Assembly (NCBI RefSeq): GCF_024612015.1
Contig: NZ_CP102512.1
Location: 186,001 to 250,000 of the forward strand
Length of the DNA stretch: 64,000 bases
Origin: Streptomyces sp. CA-210063
Lineage (GTDB): Bacteria > Actinomycetota > Actinomycetes > Streptomycetales > Streptomycetaceae
Direction: 5' to 3'
The notes beneath the pieces are model-generated. The model was not told the origin of the DNA and did no database searches. It saw nothing but the letters and a program-made list of their open reading frames with translations. Positions 43,142 through 52,210 of this stretch are shown one piece after another. Within the stretch, counting starts at the first letter, position 1, and every line of letters starts with the position of its first letter. The position numbers and the translations under genes are program-made.

Positions 43142-43825
43142 GATGCTCTCCTCGAGTGCGGTCGATCGCGTGTTGCGGATACAGACCGGCAACCACGGCG
43201 AGACTCATCGCCCTTGGACTCCTGGAGCCCGGCCACCCCGGACGCGGCCCCAGGACTTGACCACAGCCAAGAAGGTGGAAGGTCAGCATGAGCGGTGATA
43301 CGGCGGGCGAGAAGAAGAGCGTGGCGCTCGATCCACAGGTCCTGACTGTTCCACGTGCAGCGGCGCCCACGCCGCAAGGACACCGTCGACGCTGGCGCGA
43401 AGGGCCACACGGCCACACGGGCACTGAACCCGTTGAACGCTGCTGCACGGGCCGGGCCCCGGTATTGACCTGAAGTGTTGTTCACACAGCTGATCGGTGG
43501 CTGACCGCCGGGTGTGGTGTGGCAGCGGTGGCGGGTTGTAGGTGTGCACAAAGTCTGCCAGGGATGGCGGCCTTCATCGCAGGGCCAGGGCCCGGTGCAT
43601 GCCTCCGTCAGCACTGTGGGTCGAGATCCGCATACCACTCGAAGGCCGCCACCACCGAGCCGACTTGCCACCGCCGAGCCGACTTGCCGCTGGCTCGCGT
43701 TGACCTCGTCGTACAGCCCGCGCAGCAGCCGTGTCATGACCTCCCGCGGCACCCGGCGACCATGGACGTCGTCCGGTCCGGCAACGGGGCCATGGGCCCG
43801 CCGTTCCGCGGCAGGACCGCCACCT
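43142..43825. other. 684-bp gap of mobile-element debris
   Basis: No intact gene. It contains the recurring TCGATCCACAGGT sequence (43328-43340) and a 19-bp tandem duplication (CGAGCCGACTTGCC twice, about 43656-43690). A minus-strand scrap EVMTRLLRGLYDEVNASQRQ has a plausible composition but no family. Confidence 0.35.
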
Positions 43826-44890
43826 TCATGGAGTGGCGCCGCTGCCTCGGCCGGGATCTTTCAGGAACTGTCGCTGGTCGTCCAGGAATCCGTTCGCGAA
43901 GAGCGAGCGGGGGGAAAAGAGCGCGGTGAGCGTGATCTTGACGGCCGACTGCTCGATGGACTGCTTGAGCAGTGAATGGGTCGCGTGCGGGTAGCGTTTG
44001 ACCGTCAATGCACCGTCTGCGTCCAGCACCTTGCGGTAGCCCCGCTCCGTGTCGGCGGTGTCCACGTTGATGTCATGGCCTGCGAGGGTCAGCAGCACCG
44101 GTATGCCGCGCAGGACGCGGAGGTCTCGCGTGGCGTCCGCGGTGTAGTTCTTGGAGATGAAGCCCCAGCGGTCGGCGGTCATGCCGTCCGTGTCACCGTG
44201 CGTGGCGTTGACGTACTCCTCGAAGGTCGCATGCCGTTCCAGCAGTCGGCGCGTGTGGTCGCTCTTGGCGATCGCGGCCTTGGTACGGGCTGCCGATGCG
44301 CCGTCGGCGCGCAGCTCGGCGAGGAGGTTGTAGCGGCCCTGCTGGAGCCAGTTGATCGCGGGAGAGACGGCGATGACGAAGCTCACGGGCGTCTTGGCTG
44401 CGATCTTCGGCAGGACCCAGCCCGCCTGGCTGGCGCCCCAGAGCCCGATGCGGTCACCGTCGATGTCCGGGCGGGCGCGCACCCAGGCGATGGCGGCGGC
44501 TGCCTCGTCGGCCCGGTCGTCCATGGACTGGTCGAGCCAGTTGCCGGGGGCGCCTGCGACGCCGGGCTTGTCCCAGGACAGAGAGGCGTACCCGGCCTTG
44601 GCGTTCGCTTCCCACATGGGCTTGTAACCGTCGTCGTGGGTGGCGTCGATGGGACCGTCGCCGTGGATGTACACGACCAGGCCGTGGTGCTTGCGGCCGT
44701 CCTTGGGGGTGGCCAGTACGCCGTTGAGGGTGTGGCCGCCGTGGCGGATCGAGACTCGCCGCTCGTCCATGTCGTAGGAGTTCTGCCACAGCACCACACC
44801 GACGAGGCCGGCGGCCACGACCAGGACCGTGACGAGTGACCACGCGGTGATGCGGAGCCCGCGCCGTCGGGGCTGGGTCTTTGGACACAT
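43826..44890 (-). CDS. Membrane-anchored or secreted alpha/beta hydrolase
   Basis: 354 residues. A basic start then one hydrophobic helix (AWSLVTVLVVAAGLVGVVLW, residues 16-35) indicates an uncleaved anchor or signal. The hydrolase domain has VVYIHGDGPIDATHDDGYKP (oxyanion region), the nucleophile elbow IGLWGASQAGWVL (GxSxxG), the acid in LTLAGHDINVDTAD, and the base in YPHATHSLLK. This matches the bile-acid/acyl-CoA thioesterase-like and prolyl-oligopeptidase-type group. It is divergent from the GNAT-PaaX operon with about 125 bp between. Confidence 0.85.
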   Translation of the reverse strand: MCPKTQPRRRGLRITAWSLVTVLVVAAGLVGVVLWQNSYDMDERRVSIRHGGHTLNGVLATPKDGRKHHGLVVYIHGDGPIDATHDDGYKPMWEANAKAGYASLSWDKPGVAGAPGNWLDQSMDDRADEAAAAIAWVRARPDIDGDRIGLWGASQAGWVLPKIAAKTPVSFVIAVSPAINWLQQGRYNLLAELRADGASAARTKAAIAKSDHTRRLLERHATFEEYVNATHGDTDGMTADRWGFISKNYTADATRDLRVLRGIPVLLTLAGHDINVDTADTERGYRKVLDADGALTVKRYPHATHSLLKQSIEQSAVKITLTALFSPRSLFANGFLDDQRQFLKDPGRGSGATP

Positions 44891-45014
44891 GGGATGACCG
44901 CCTCTGTTCGGTTTTGGGTAGGCGGCAAAACTATCATTACGAGAACGGTCGTCGCGAGTCTGATAGATTTGGTTTCAGCTTCAGGGAGAACTTCAGGGAG
45001 AAAGGGGGCACGGC

Positions 45015-45659
45015 ATGGGACTGGACGCGACAGGCCCCGGGACCGGGCCGGTGGCGGTACAGCGAGGCGTTCCGGTGGGTGCCGAGCGGCGGGCGGCCGA
45101 GCTGTACTGGGACGCCTTCGGCCGCAAACTCGGTCCCGCACTGAACCCGCCGGGCAAGGCGGTGCCCTTCATCGCCGCCCATCTGAACGCCGATCGCGCG
45201 GTCTGCGCGCTCGTCGACGGGCAGCTCGTCGGCCTCGCCGGCTACCAGCTCGGCGGGCGGGGCCTCACCGGAGGGTCGGCCTGCGCCGTGCTGCGCGCGT
45301 ACGGACACCTGGGCGGACCGCACCGCCTTCTGCTCCTCGCCCTGTTCGAACGCCGGCCGGCCCCCGGACAGCTCGTCATGGACGGCATCGCCGTTGCCCC
45401 GGACGTGCGCGGCCGCGGCGTCGGAAGCCTGCTCATCGAGGAAGTGGCGGCCGTCGCGGCGCAGCAGGACTGCCGGGAGATCAGACTGGACGTGATCGAC
45501 ACCAATCCGCGCGCCAGAGCCCTGTACGAGCGGCGCGGCTTCACGGCCGTACGGACCGAGCGCACGCCCTACCTCCGCAGGTTGCTGGGGTTCGGCGCGG
45601 TGACCACCATGCACCGCCCCGTCGAGGCGGACGGGCCGAGAGGACTGGGCACACCGTGA
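45015..45659 (+). CDS. GNAT-family N-acetyltransferase
   Basis: 214 residues from ATG at 45015. The acetyl-CoA loop is VAPDVRGRGVGSLLIEEVAA, preceded by QLVMDGIAV and followed by EIRLDVIDTNPRARALYERR and GFTAV, the full GNAT C-terminus. An N-terminal PPGKAVPFIAAHLNADRAVC segment places it with ribosomal-protein or small-molecule GNATs. Its stop overlaps the GTG of the PaaX-like gene (GTGA), so the pair is translationally coupled. The 12-bp duplication CTTCAGGGAGAA in its leader (44979-45003) doubles a ribosome-binding-like sequence. Confidence 0.88.
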   Translation: MGLDATGPGTGPVAVQRGVPVGAERRAAELYWDAFGRKLGPALNPPGKAVPFIAAHLNADRAVCALVDGQLVGLAGYQLGGRGLTGGSACAVLRAYGHLGGPHRLLLLALFERRPAPGQLVMDGIAVAPDVRGRGVGSLLIEEVAAVAAQQDCREIRLDVIDTNPRARALYERRGFTAVRTERTPYLRRLLGFGAVTTMHRPVEADGPRGLGTP

Positions 45660-46531
45660 CCGACCACGTCGAGATCCCCACCCGCATGCTCGTCCACGCG
45701 CTGATCCGGGAGGACGGCACGGTCAGCGCGGACGAGTTGTACACCATCGCCGCCGCCCTCGGCATGAGCGACCAGCAGGTACGGCTGTGTGTCAAACGCC
45801 TCGTGGCCGAGAGCCGGTTCACCCACGAAGGCCGCGGTCGCAAAGCAGTACTGCACGCCACGGAAGACACCACACAAGCCCTGAGTCCCAACGCGGACTT
45901 CCTGCGGCACGCGTTCCGCCAGGACGCCGGGCTCGCCCCCTGGGACGGCGTCTGGCACCTGGCCGCCTTCGCCGTGCCCGAATCGGCGCGCACGGCCCGG
46001 GACGCCCTGCGCGAGACGCTCGTCCACCTCGGTGGCGCCCCTCTCCAGGGCGGACTGTACGTCTGCGCCAACGCCTGGGAACCGTATGTCGAAGACGCGG
46101 CGCACCGTCTCGGCGCCCACGGTGCCCTGACCCTCCTCAGCACGACGGACCTGCGCAGGGGCGACACCCAAGAGCCTGCTGAACTCGCCCGCCACCTGTG
46201 GCCCTTGCAGGAGATCGCCGACCGCTATCACCGCCTCAGCCGCATCGCCCAGCCCCGCCTCGACCGGCTCACCGGCTCCACCGGACTCTCCCCGTCCGAA
46301 CTGCTCACCATCGCTGTCGAACTGGCTGCCGAACTCACCCGTGCCATGGAGCCCGACCCGCTGCTGCCGCCTCAGCTCCTGCCCCAGCCCTGGCCCGGCA
46401 CCCAGGCCCGGGAACTCATCGCCCGGTGCTGGGCGGCCTTTCCCGAACGCGACCACGGCGAGGCCCGGCCGACCCTCTTCCGCCTCTACGCCGACATCAC
46501 CCGGGAAGCAGCAGACCGGGCCACGCGCTGA
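45656..46531 (+). CDS. PaaX-family transcriptional regulator
   Basis: 291 residues from GTG at 45656, overlapping the GNAT stop. The N-terminal winged helix (MLVHALIREDGTVSADELYT, then ALGMSDQQVRLCVKRLVAES) is followed by the PaaX central domain (LAPWDGVWHLAAFAVPESAR) and the C-terminal PaaX_C region (LLPQPWPGTQARELIARCWA). PaaX represses phenylacetate degradation in other bacteria by binding phenylacetyl-CoA. No such genes are nearby, so here it more likely controls the coupled GNAT gene. Confidence 0.88.
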   Translation: MTDHVEIPTRMLVHALIREDGTVSADELYTIAAALGMSDQQVRLCVKRLVAESRFTHEGRGRKAVLHATEDTTQALSPNADFLRHAFRQDAGLAPWDGVWHLAAFAVPESARTARDALRETLVHLGGAPLQGGLYVCANAWEPYVEDAAHRLGAHGALTLLSTTDLRRGDTQEPAELARHLWPLQEIADRYHRLSRIAQPRLDRLTGSTGLSPSELLTIAVELAAELTRAMEPDPLLPPQLLPQPWPGTQARELIARCWAAFPERDHGEARPTLFRLYADITREAADRATR

Positions 46532-46614
46532 AGACGCGACAGACGGCGCAGGTCGTGTCTGTCGGGCGAAGGCACCGAGAGAGCATCCGCTCTTGGGGCA
46601 GACGCGCATCAGAT

Positions 46615-46840
46615 CAACGTTGTGCACTTTGCCCGACACCGTGTGGAGGGCCTCGCGCTGGACCAGGAGTTCACTGAAGTCGGCTACCTCCTGCCGCCGT
46701 GTGACCTGCTCGTCGGCTGCGACCGCGGTGTCCACCCGGCTGTGGTGCGCATAGCGGGCCGCGTACGCCGCGACCTCGCCTCGTCGAGCAGGCGCTTGGC
46801 CAGGCCGACCATGGTCGCGTCATTGATCAGGAACGCCTAC
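46615..46840 (-). pseudogene. Conserved hypothetical fragment, frameshifted
   Basis: The minus strand reads FLINDATMVGLAKRLLDEAR. After a shift it continues EVAAYAARYAHHSRVDTAVA, then EVADFSELLVQREALHTVSG. Both halves are protein-like and join naturally with one indel near 46775. Family not recognised. The flanks (46532-46614 and 46841-47020) hold nothing I can name. Confidence 0.35.
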
Positions 46841-47020
46841 AGCCCAACCGTGCGCTGCTTGCACCTTAGGGTGATTCGCCCAGGGATACGGGTCTCTTGG
46901 GATCGTGGACCAGGTTCCTGCGGGCGATGATCGTTTGATGCGAACGCTTCTGGGGCGAGATGTCGATGGACGCCTCACAAGGGTGATCGACAAGCGGCCG
47001 GAGACCATGGGAGGGCGGTC

Positions 47021-47542
47021 GTGACAGAAAGTGCGCCGCGGCCGGGAAGCGGCATGGTGGACCGGTCGGAAGGGTTCGGTGAGCGGCTGCTGGGAGTGCT
47101 GCTGGACCGGGCGCACGAGATGCCGCCTCAGTTGATCGCTCCGATGATCGCGGAGGAAGTGGCCAGGATCGGTGGCCGCGATGTGTCGGTCCTTCTCCAG
47201 GACTATGCGTTGGACGCCATGCACCGCGACCCCGCAGCACCGTGGACCGTCGCAACACTCGCCACCGAAGCCGGCCTGTCCAGGGCCGCCTTCGCCAGGC
47301 GCTTCACCGCGCTGGTCGGCCAACCACCACTCGGATACCTGACCTGGTGGCGCATGACCACGGCGGCACGCCTCTTGAAAACGACAGATGCGCCGCTGAG
47401 GGCTGTGGCAAGCCAGGTGGGTTACGTCTCCGAGTTCGCTTTCGCCCATGCGTTCAAACGCACACATCACACAGCACCGGGCAAGTACAGGGCCCAAAAT
47501 GACCAGGCGACCACACCCGCGCGTGTGACCCAGGACGGCTGA
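47021..47542 (+). CDS. AraC-type HTH protein with foreign N-terminus (chimera)
   Basis: 173 residues, GTG at 47021 behind GGAGGG. Residues 62-155 are a complete AraC double-HTH domain: APWTVATLATEAGLSRAAFA, FTALVGQPPLGYLTWWRMTT, LRAVASQVGYVSEFAFAHAF, APGKYR. The first ~60 residues (MVDRSEGFGERLLGVLLDRA, PPQLIAPMIAEEVARIGGRD, VSVLLQDY) are not AraC-like. They resemble the leader/GAF start of PP2C (SpoIIE-type) phosphatases. The join at about 47205 is in frame. It may still bind DNA but lacks a sensor domain. Confidence 0.7.
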   Translation: MTESAPRPGSGMVDRSEGFGERLLGVLLDRAHEMPPQLIAPMIAEEVARIGGRDVSVLLQDYALDAMHRDPAAPWTVATLATEAGLSRAAFARRFTALVGQPPLGYLTWWRMTTAARLLKTTDAPLRAVASQVGYVSEFAFAHAFKRTHHTAPGKYRAQNDQATTPARVTQDG

Positions 47543-47700
47543 TCGCCCACGTACGGGCCCCGAAGGCCTGCTCCGAGGCGGGACCGCCAAGTTCGTACGA
47601 CGTCATGGACCGGGGCGAGGCTGTAGCTGTGCCGGGCGTCGTCCAGGGCGCGTGCCCAGTCCTGCTCGAACGCGCAGCGACGCCTCGCGCAGTCGCTGGG
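47540..47700 (-). pseudogene. DUF6247-like protein fragment
   Basis: The minus strand reads AFEQDWARALDDARHSYSLA, then PVHDVVRTWRSRLGAG. This matches the xFExxWxxALxxAxxxYxLxPVHxVVxxWR pattern I associate with DUF6247, which pairs with toxin-like genes. Upstream the frame is broken and no start is seen. Confidence 0.5.
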
Positions 47701-47819
47701 GCGATCTCGTCGGCGACCTCGGGGCTGCAGAGGAACTGGCCCGACAGTCAGAGGCGGCCGGACACCCGCCATGCTGTGACGGCACCTTGTCCCTGACCCG
47801 TACCGGCCGGAGGGCTCCC

Positions 47820-48302
47820 TCAGTCAGGCCATGCGAGAAACCCTCCGACGATGGTGCCGTAGGCGAGGTGTGCTGCGAGCGTGACGGTGGGTGTGCCGCG
47901 GCCGTAGTTGAGCATGAGGAAGCCGGGTGGTTCCAGCAGCGCTACGTCGGGGGCGCTGGTGTGGGGTGTGCCCATACGCGGGTGGATGAGGGGCAGCAGG
48001 ATGTTGACCAGCGCGGTGGCGGCGAACAGGCCGTGGACGAGGCCGAAGACGGTGCCCAGCCACCAGCTGCTGTAGCCGAGGGCGGCGAAGACGGCGTAGT
48101 ACAGCAGGGCGAAGACCTGGCCGTTGACGAAGTGCGCGCTGTAGCCGAGGGCTTTGGCACGGGTCCGGTTGCTGGTGAAGGCGGTGCCGAGCAGGAACGG
48201 CAGGTCGATGCGCGTGAGATTGGCGGCGTTGGCGGCGCGCAGGCCGGTGGTCAGGATCAGGGTGCCGACGAGCCCGCCGGCCAGTGCGGCCCAGATGCTC
48301 AT
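47820..48302 (-). CDS. Hypothetical four-helix membrane protein
   Basis: 160 residues; ATG at 48302 overlaps the GH15 stop (ATGA). Hydrophobic segments lie near residues 3-25 (ALAGGLVGTLILTTGLRA), 60-80 (VFALLYYAVFAALGYSSWWL), 85-105 (GLVHGLFAATALVNILLPLI) and 140-158. FLMLNYGRGTPTVTLAAHLA is distinctive. It is the last gene of a coupled three-gene operon with ferredoxin reductase and the GH15 enzyme. Family and role unknown; I would expect an inner-membrane location. Confidence 0.8.
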   Translation of the reverse strand: MSIWAALAGGLVGTLILTTGLRAANAANLTRIDLPFLLGTAFTSNRTRAKALGYSAHFVNGQVFALLYYAVFAALGYSSWWLGTVFGLVHGLFAATALVNILLPLIHPRMGTPHTSAPDVALLEPPGFLMLNYGRGTPTVTLAAHLAYGTIVGGFLAWPD

Positions 48303-50149
48303 CGCGCAGCCTCCCTGATCGCGCAGGCGGCGCTGATCAGGGCCAGGTGGGTGAGGCCCTGAGGGAGGTTGCCGAGGAAGATGCCGGTGGTGGTGTCGGC
48401 CTCTTCGCTGTACAGGCCGACATCGTTGGCGAGGGCCACGAGCTGACCCATGAGGTGGGTGGCTTCGTTGACGCGACCGACCAGGGCCATCGCTTCGGCG
48501 AGCCAGAACGAGCAGGCCAGGAAGGCGCCCTCGCTGCCGGGGAGGCCGTCCGGGCGTAGGTAGCGGTTGACGTAGGGGCCGTCCTGGAGGGTGCGCTGGA
48601 TGGCGGCGACGGTGCCGCGCATGCGCGGGTGGTCGGGCGGGCGGTAACGGTGGAGCAGACCGAGGAGGAGACCGGCGTCCAGGGCGTCGCTGTCGGCGGA
48701 GCGCACGTAACTGTTCAGACGCGGGCTGAAGCAGCGGTCGTCGATGAACTCGGCGATGGCTTGTCGCTCTCGCCGCCAGCGAGCGGAGTGCCGTTCGGGG
48801 ATCAGCTTTTGCCTGGCCAGGTCGAGGGCGCGGTCGAGGGCGATCCAGCACATCATCTTGGACTGGGTGAAGTGCTCGGGGTCGCTGCGTACCTCCCAGA
48901 TGCCCGCGTCGGGCTGCCGCCAGGCGGTGCAGATGAAGTCGGCGGTCTCGGCCAGTCTGCGGGCGATGTCGGCGTCCAGCCTTCGCCCTGCGGCGGAGTA
49001 CTGCCAGGCGGTCTGCAGCAGTTCGCCATAGGTGTCGAGCTGGAGCTGTCCGGCGGCCGCGTTGCCGATGCGTGCGGGCGCCGAGCCTCGGTAACCCGAC
49101 AGGGGCAGGGTCTGCTCGGGTGTGCGGGTGCCGCCGTCGAGGCGGTACAGGACGTGCAGGCGCGGGTGCGTGAGCTGGGAGGCGTGCATCAGCCACCAGA
49201 AGTAGCTGGTGGCTTCCGGCGCGCAGCCCAGCTTGAGGAAGGCGTCCAGGGTGAAGGCGGAGTCGCGGATCCAGCTGAAGCGGTAGTCCCAGTTGCGTGT
49301 TCCGCCGAGCTCCTCGGGCAGGGAGGTGGTCGCGGCGGCGGCGACCGCGCCGGAGGGTGCGAAGACCAGGAGCTTGAGGGCGAGGGCGCTGCGCAGCACC
49401 GCCTCATGCCACGGTCCGGTGTAGGTGCGCTGGTCGGCCCACTGTCTCCAGGTGGCGGTGGTCTTGTCCAGGCGGGCCTCGCACTCGGCGCGAGTGGGCA
49501 TGACCAGGGGTTCTTGGTGTGCGTAGGCCAGCGTGATCAGGGCCCTGGTACCGGCGTCGGTGTGGAATCGTGCGGTGACCGCGTCGTTGGTGCACTGCGT
49601 CTTTCCCGAGTTCCAGGCGCGGACGGCGACCGCGTCGGGCCCCGAGGCCGCCACCGGGATTCCGGTGCGCTGAGTCATGATCGGCGCGCGCGTGCCGTAC
49701 GCGAAGCGCGGCTGGACGCTCCAGCGCATGGGAACACTGCCGGCGAGGCCCTCGATCCGCCGGACCAGTTCCCGACCGGGCACCAGGGAAAGGTCGTCGG
49801 AGAGGGTCAGCGCGTCGGTCAGCCGAACCGTGCCCTGCGCGGTGGTGAACGTCGTCTCCAGGACGTTGGTGCCGGGGAGGTAGCGGCGGGCCGCGGTGAA
49901 GGGCGTCTCGGGCTGCAGGAGGAACCTGCCGCCGCGGGCCTGGTCGAGGACGGCGGCGAACAGGGTGGGTGAGTCCAGGTCGGGCCAGGCCAGCCAGTCC
50001 ACCGAGCCGTCACGGGCGACGAGCGCGGCGGAGCGCCCGTCCCCGATCACGGCGTAGTCCCGCAGTGGCGCGTACCCGTTCGCCCGTACCGGCTGTGTGG
50101 TGTCCGGGCCGGTCGAGGTACGGCCGGATGCGGGAGGCGAGGCTGTCAC
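48299..50149 (-). CDS. Glycoside hydrolase family 15 protein (glucoamylase/trehalase-like)
   Basis: 616 residues, GTG at 50149. An N-terminal beta domain (YAVIGDGRSAALVARDGSVD, then WLAWPDLDSPTLFAAVLD) is followed by the (alpha/alpha)6 catalytic domain with GTRNWDYRFSWIRDSAFTLD. The general acid lies in QPDAGIWEVRSDP and the base is probably in the EGAFLACSFW segment. The layout matches actinobacterial GH15 enzymes, several of which are trehalases. No signal peptide, so cytoplasmic. Both ends overlap neighbours by 4 nt, showing tight translational coupling. Confidence 0.9.
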   Translation of the reverse strand: MTASPPASGRTSTGPDTTQPVRANGYAPLRDYAVIGDGRSAALVARDGSVDWLAWPDLDSPTLFAAVLDQARGGRFLLQPETPFTAARRYLPGTNVLETTFTTAQGTVRLTDALTLSDDLSLVPGRELVRRIEGLAGSVPMRWSVQPRFAYGTRAPIMTQRTGIPVAASGPDAVAVRAWNSGKTQCTNDAVTARFHTDAGTRALITLAYAHQEPLVMPTRAECEARLDKTTATWRQWADQRTYTGPWHEAVLRSALALKLLVFAPSGAVAAAATTSLPEELGGTRNWDYRFSWIRDSAFTLDAFLKLGCAPEATSYFWWLMHASQLTHPRLHVLYRLDGGTRTPEQTLPLSGYRGSAPARIGNAAAGQLQLDTYGELLQTAWQYSAAGRRLDADIARRLAETADFICTAWRQPDAGIWEVRSDPEHFTQSKMMCWIALDRALDLARQKLIPERHSARWRRERQAIAEFIDDRCFSPRLNSYVRSADSDALDAGLLLGLLHRYRPPDHPRMRGTVAAIQRTLQDGPYVNRYLRPDGLPGSEGAFLACSFWLAEAMALVGRVNEATHLMGQLVALANDVGLYSEEADTTTGIFLGNLPQGLTHLALISAACAIREAAR

Positions 50150-50817
50150 CTTGAGACCACCTCCTCCGGGCTGTCGTCCGGTGAGTCGGGCCGGCCGAGA
50201 AGGCCGCTCAGGGGTACGTCGGGGTCGGCGAGCCGCGTCGGATCGACCGGTCTTTCGGAGGTGCCGAGCGCGCGGAACGGGTCGGTGACGTCCCGGACGT
50301 CGACGTTCACGCCGGCCGCACGGGCGGCGTGGAGGTCACCGTCCTGGAGACGGCCGGCGCCGATCACTGGGATGCGGGATGCGGGTGTGAAGGCTTCCTT
50401 GATGCGGCCGCTGTGGGAGAGCCGGCGCGGGTGGTGAACCCGTTCGAGGTCGGCTCCGGGCACTGGCGGGCGGCGCGGTGAGGACCCGGTGGTCAACAGC
50501 AGCTTCGCGTAGCCGATGCGGCTGCCGTCGGCGAGGGTCACGTCATGTCCGGCCGGGTCGATCGCTGTGACGGTGGTGCCCAGGCGCAGGTCGCTGTCGT
50601 GCTCGGAGAACCACTGCGGCGGGTGGACGTGGACCGTCTCCCGCTCGTCCTTGCCCAGCAGGTAGCCCTTGAACAGCGGCCGCCGTTCGTGGGGGCGCTC
50701 GCTCTCCTGGCCGAGCAGCGCGATGGGGCCGTCGAAGCTCTCTTCCCGGAGGGTTCGAGCTGTCTTCGCACCAGCCAGGCCGGCTCCGACGATCACAGGT
50801 CCCGTGTTCGCGGCCAT
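50146..50817 (-). CDS. Ferredoxin reductase-type FAD protein with large internal deletion
   Basis: 223 residues, about half the usual 400. Residues 1-125 are the normal N-terminus: FAD loop VIVGAGLAGAKTARTL, ERPHERRPLFKGYLLGKDER, and ATG-type motif LLTTGSSPRRPPVPGADLE. RIPVIGAGRLQDGDL then starts the NAD-binding GxGxxG region but lacks its second half. The sequence jumps to the normal C-terminus (GVNVDVRDVTDPFRALGTSE, then RPVDPTRLADPDVPL). About 170 residues, including the NADH site and the second FAD motif, are gone with the frame kept. It still couples to GH15 by GTGA. Confidence 0.75.
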   Translation of the reverse strand: MAANTGPVIVGAGLAGAKTARTLREESFDGPIALLGQESERPHERRPLFKGYLLGKDERETVHVHPPQWFSEHDSDLRLGTTVTAIDPAGHDVTLADGSRIGYAKLLLTTGSSPRRPPVPGADLERVHHPRRLSHSGRIKEAFTPASRIPVIGAGRLQDGDLHAARAAGVNVDVRDVTDPFRALGTSERPVDPTRLADPDVPLSGLLGRPDSPDDSPEEVVSR

Positions 50818-51013
50818 GTCCTCTCCCGTGCTGCGTTGGCTGCGCCCGCAGAGCGACGGCGGTCCGTTTGCGAGCTGGTCCGTGACCCTGCCGCCCTGGA
50901 GCCCATCGTCAGCCCGTCGTCGATGACGCTCGGCCGGTGTTTGCCGGCGTGTCTGCCGAGCGTGGTCGCAGGAGGCTGCTTCGCCCGGATGGTCCGGTCG
51001 GCGACCGGCTGCC

Positions 51014-52126
51014 TCAGGCGGCGGCGCCCTTGGTGTGCAGTTCGGTTTCCAGTTGCTCGAAGAGCTCGTTGCCGGAGGTCGTGAACCCGGCTATGCCCTC
51101 GTCCTCCAGCACACGCACTACGTCGTCATAGGACAGTCCGACAGCCTCCAGGTCATCGAGTACCCGCTGGGCTGCCGCGTACGTGCCATGGATGGTGTCG
51201 CCCTGGACGCGGCCGTGGTCCGCGACCGCGCGCAGGGTCTGTTCCGGCATGGTGTTGACCACCCCGGGAGCGACCAGTTCGTCGACGTAGCGGGTGTCGT
51301 CGTAGGCGGGGTCCTTCACCCCGGTGGATGCCCACAGCGGGCGTTGCGGGCGCATCCCGGCCGCCGCCAGGGCCCTCCATCGGTCTGATGCGCCCGCCTG
51401 CTCAAAGTGCTGGTAGGCCAGGCGTGCGTTGGCGATCGCGGCCCTGCCGCGCAGATTCCGTGCCTCCGGTGTGCCGATCTTGTCCAGTCGGCTGTCGACC
51501 TCCGTGTCCACCCGGCTGACGAAGAAAGAGGCCACCGATGCGATGGACGTCAGGTCGCGGCCCGCCGCATGCGCCCTGCCCATGCCGTCCAGGAAGGCGC
51601 GGAGCACGTGGTCGTAGCGGTCCAGAGAGAAGACCAGGGTCACGTTGACACTGATGCCCTCGGCAAGCGCCGTGCTGATCGCTTCCAGGCCCTGCCGCGT
51701 GGCAGGGATCTTCACGAACATGTTCGGGCGGTCCACCAGCCACCACAGGGCCCGTGCCTCGGCGACCGTCGCCGCCGTGTCGTGGGCGACGCGCGGATCC
51801 ACCTCGAGCGACACCCGCCCGTCGACACCGTCACTGGCCTCGTACACCGGGCGCAGTACGTCGCAGGCCCAGCGCACGTCGAACGCGGTCAGCAGCCTGA
51901 CGGCTTCCTCGACCCGAACCCCGCGCCGGGCGAGATCAGCCACCTGCTCGTCGTAGCGGACACCCGAGCGGATCGCCTTGGCGAAGATCGTCGGGTTACT
52001 GGTGATGCCGACCATCCGCTGTTCCTCCACCAGGTCGGCCAAGCCACCCGCGAGCCGCTCCCGGCTCAGATCGTCCAGCCAGACGGCTACGCCTTGGGCG
52101 GCCAGCCGGTCCAGGTTCTCACTCAT
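51014..52126 (-). CDS. tal: Transaldolase
   Basis: 370 residues from ATG at 52126 behind GGGAGGAAG. Family landmarks: [44 protein letters not shown] with the Schiff-base Lys, [17 protein letters not shown], and [20 protein letters not shown]. It transfers a dihydroxyacetone unit in the non-oxidative pentose phosphate pathway and is cytoplasmic. An arm copy, it lies upstream of and co-directional with the ferredoxin-reductase/GH15 operon (196-bp gap). This suggests a carbohydrate-stress module rather than the housekeeping locus. Confidence 0.93.
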   Translation of the reverse strand: MSENLDRLAAQGVAVWLDDLSRERLAGGLADLVEEQRMVGITSNPTIFAKAIRSGVRYDEQVADLARRGVRVEEAVRLLTAFDVRWACDVLRPVYEASDGVDGRVSLEVDPRVAHDTAATVAEARALWWLVDRPNMFVKIPATRQGLEAISTALAEGISVNVTLVFSLDRYDHVLRAFLDGMGRAHAAGRDLTSIASVASFFVSRVDTEVDSRLDKIGTPEARNLRGRAAIANARLAYQHFEQAGASDRWRALAAAGMRPQRPLWASTGVKDPAYDDTRYVDELVAPGVVNTMPEQTLRAVADHGRVQGDTIHGTYAAAQRVLDDLEAVGLSYDDVVRVLEDEGIAGFTTSGNELFEQLETELHTKGAAA

Positions 52127-52180
52127 GATCTTCCTCCCTCCCGTGACTTCGGGCGGTGCCCTCTGCACACCGCACCTGAT

Positions 52181-52210
52181 ATCTCCTGATATCTCCTGCT
52201 ATCTCCTGCG
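52181..52210. repeat. 10-bp tandem repeat (3 copies) with ribosome-binding-like units
   Basis: ATCTCCTGAT occurs three times in tandem (last base or two vary). On the minus strand each unit reads CAGGAGAT, so three Shine-Dalgarno-like sequences lie 55-85 nt upstream of the transaldolase start. Confidence 0.7.

Noticed and set aside
44931..44966. CTATCA...TGATAG in the divergent promoter of the hydrolase and the GNAT-PaaX operon
   Set aside because: Six-base arms 24 bp apart can arise by chance from -10-like sequences; weak as a PaaX site without more copies.
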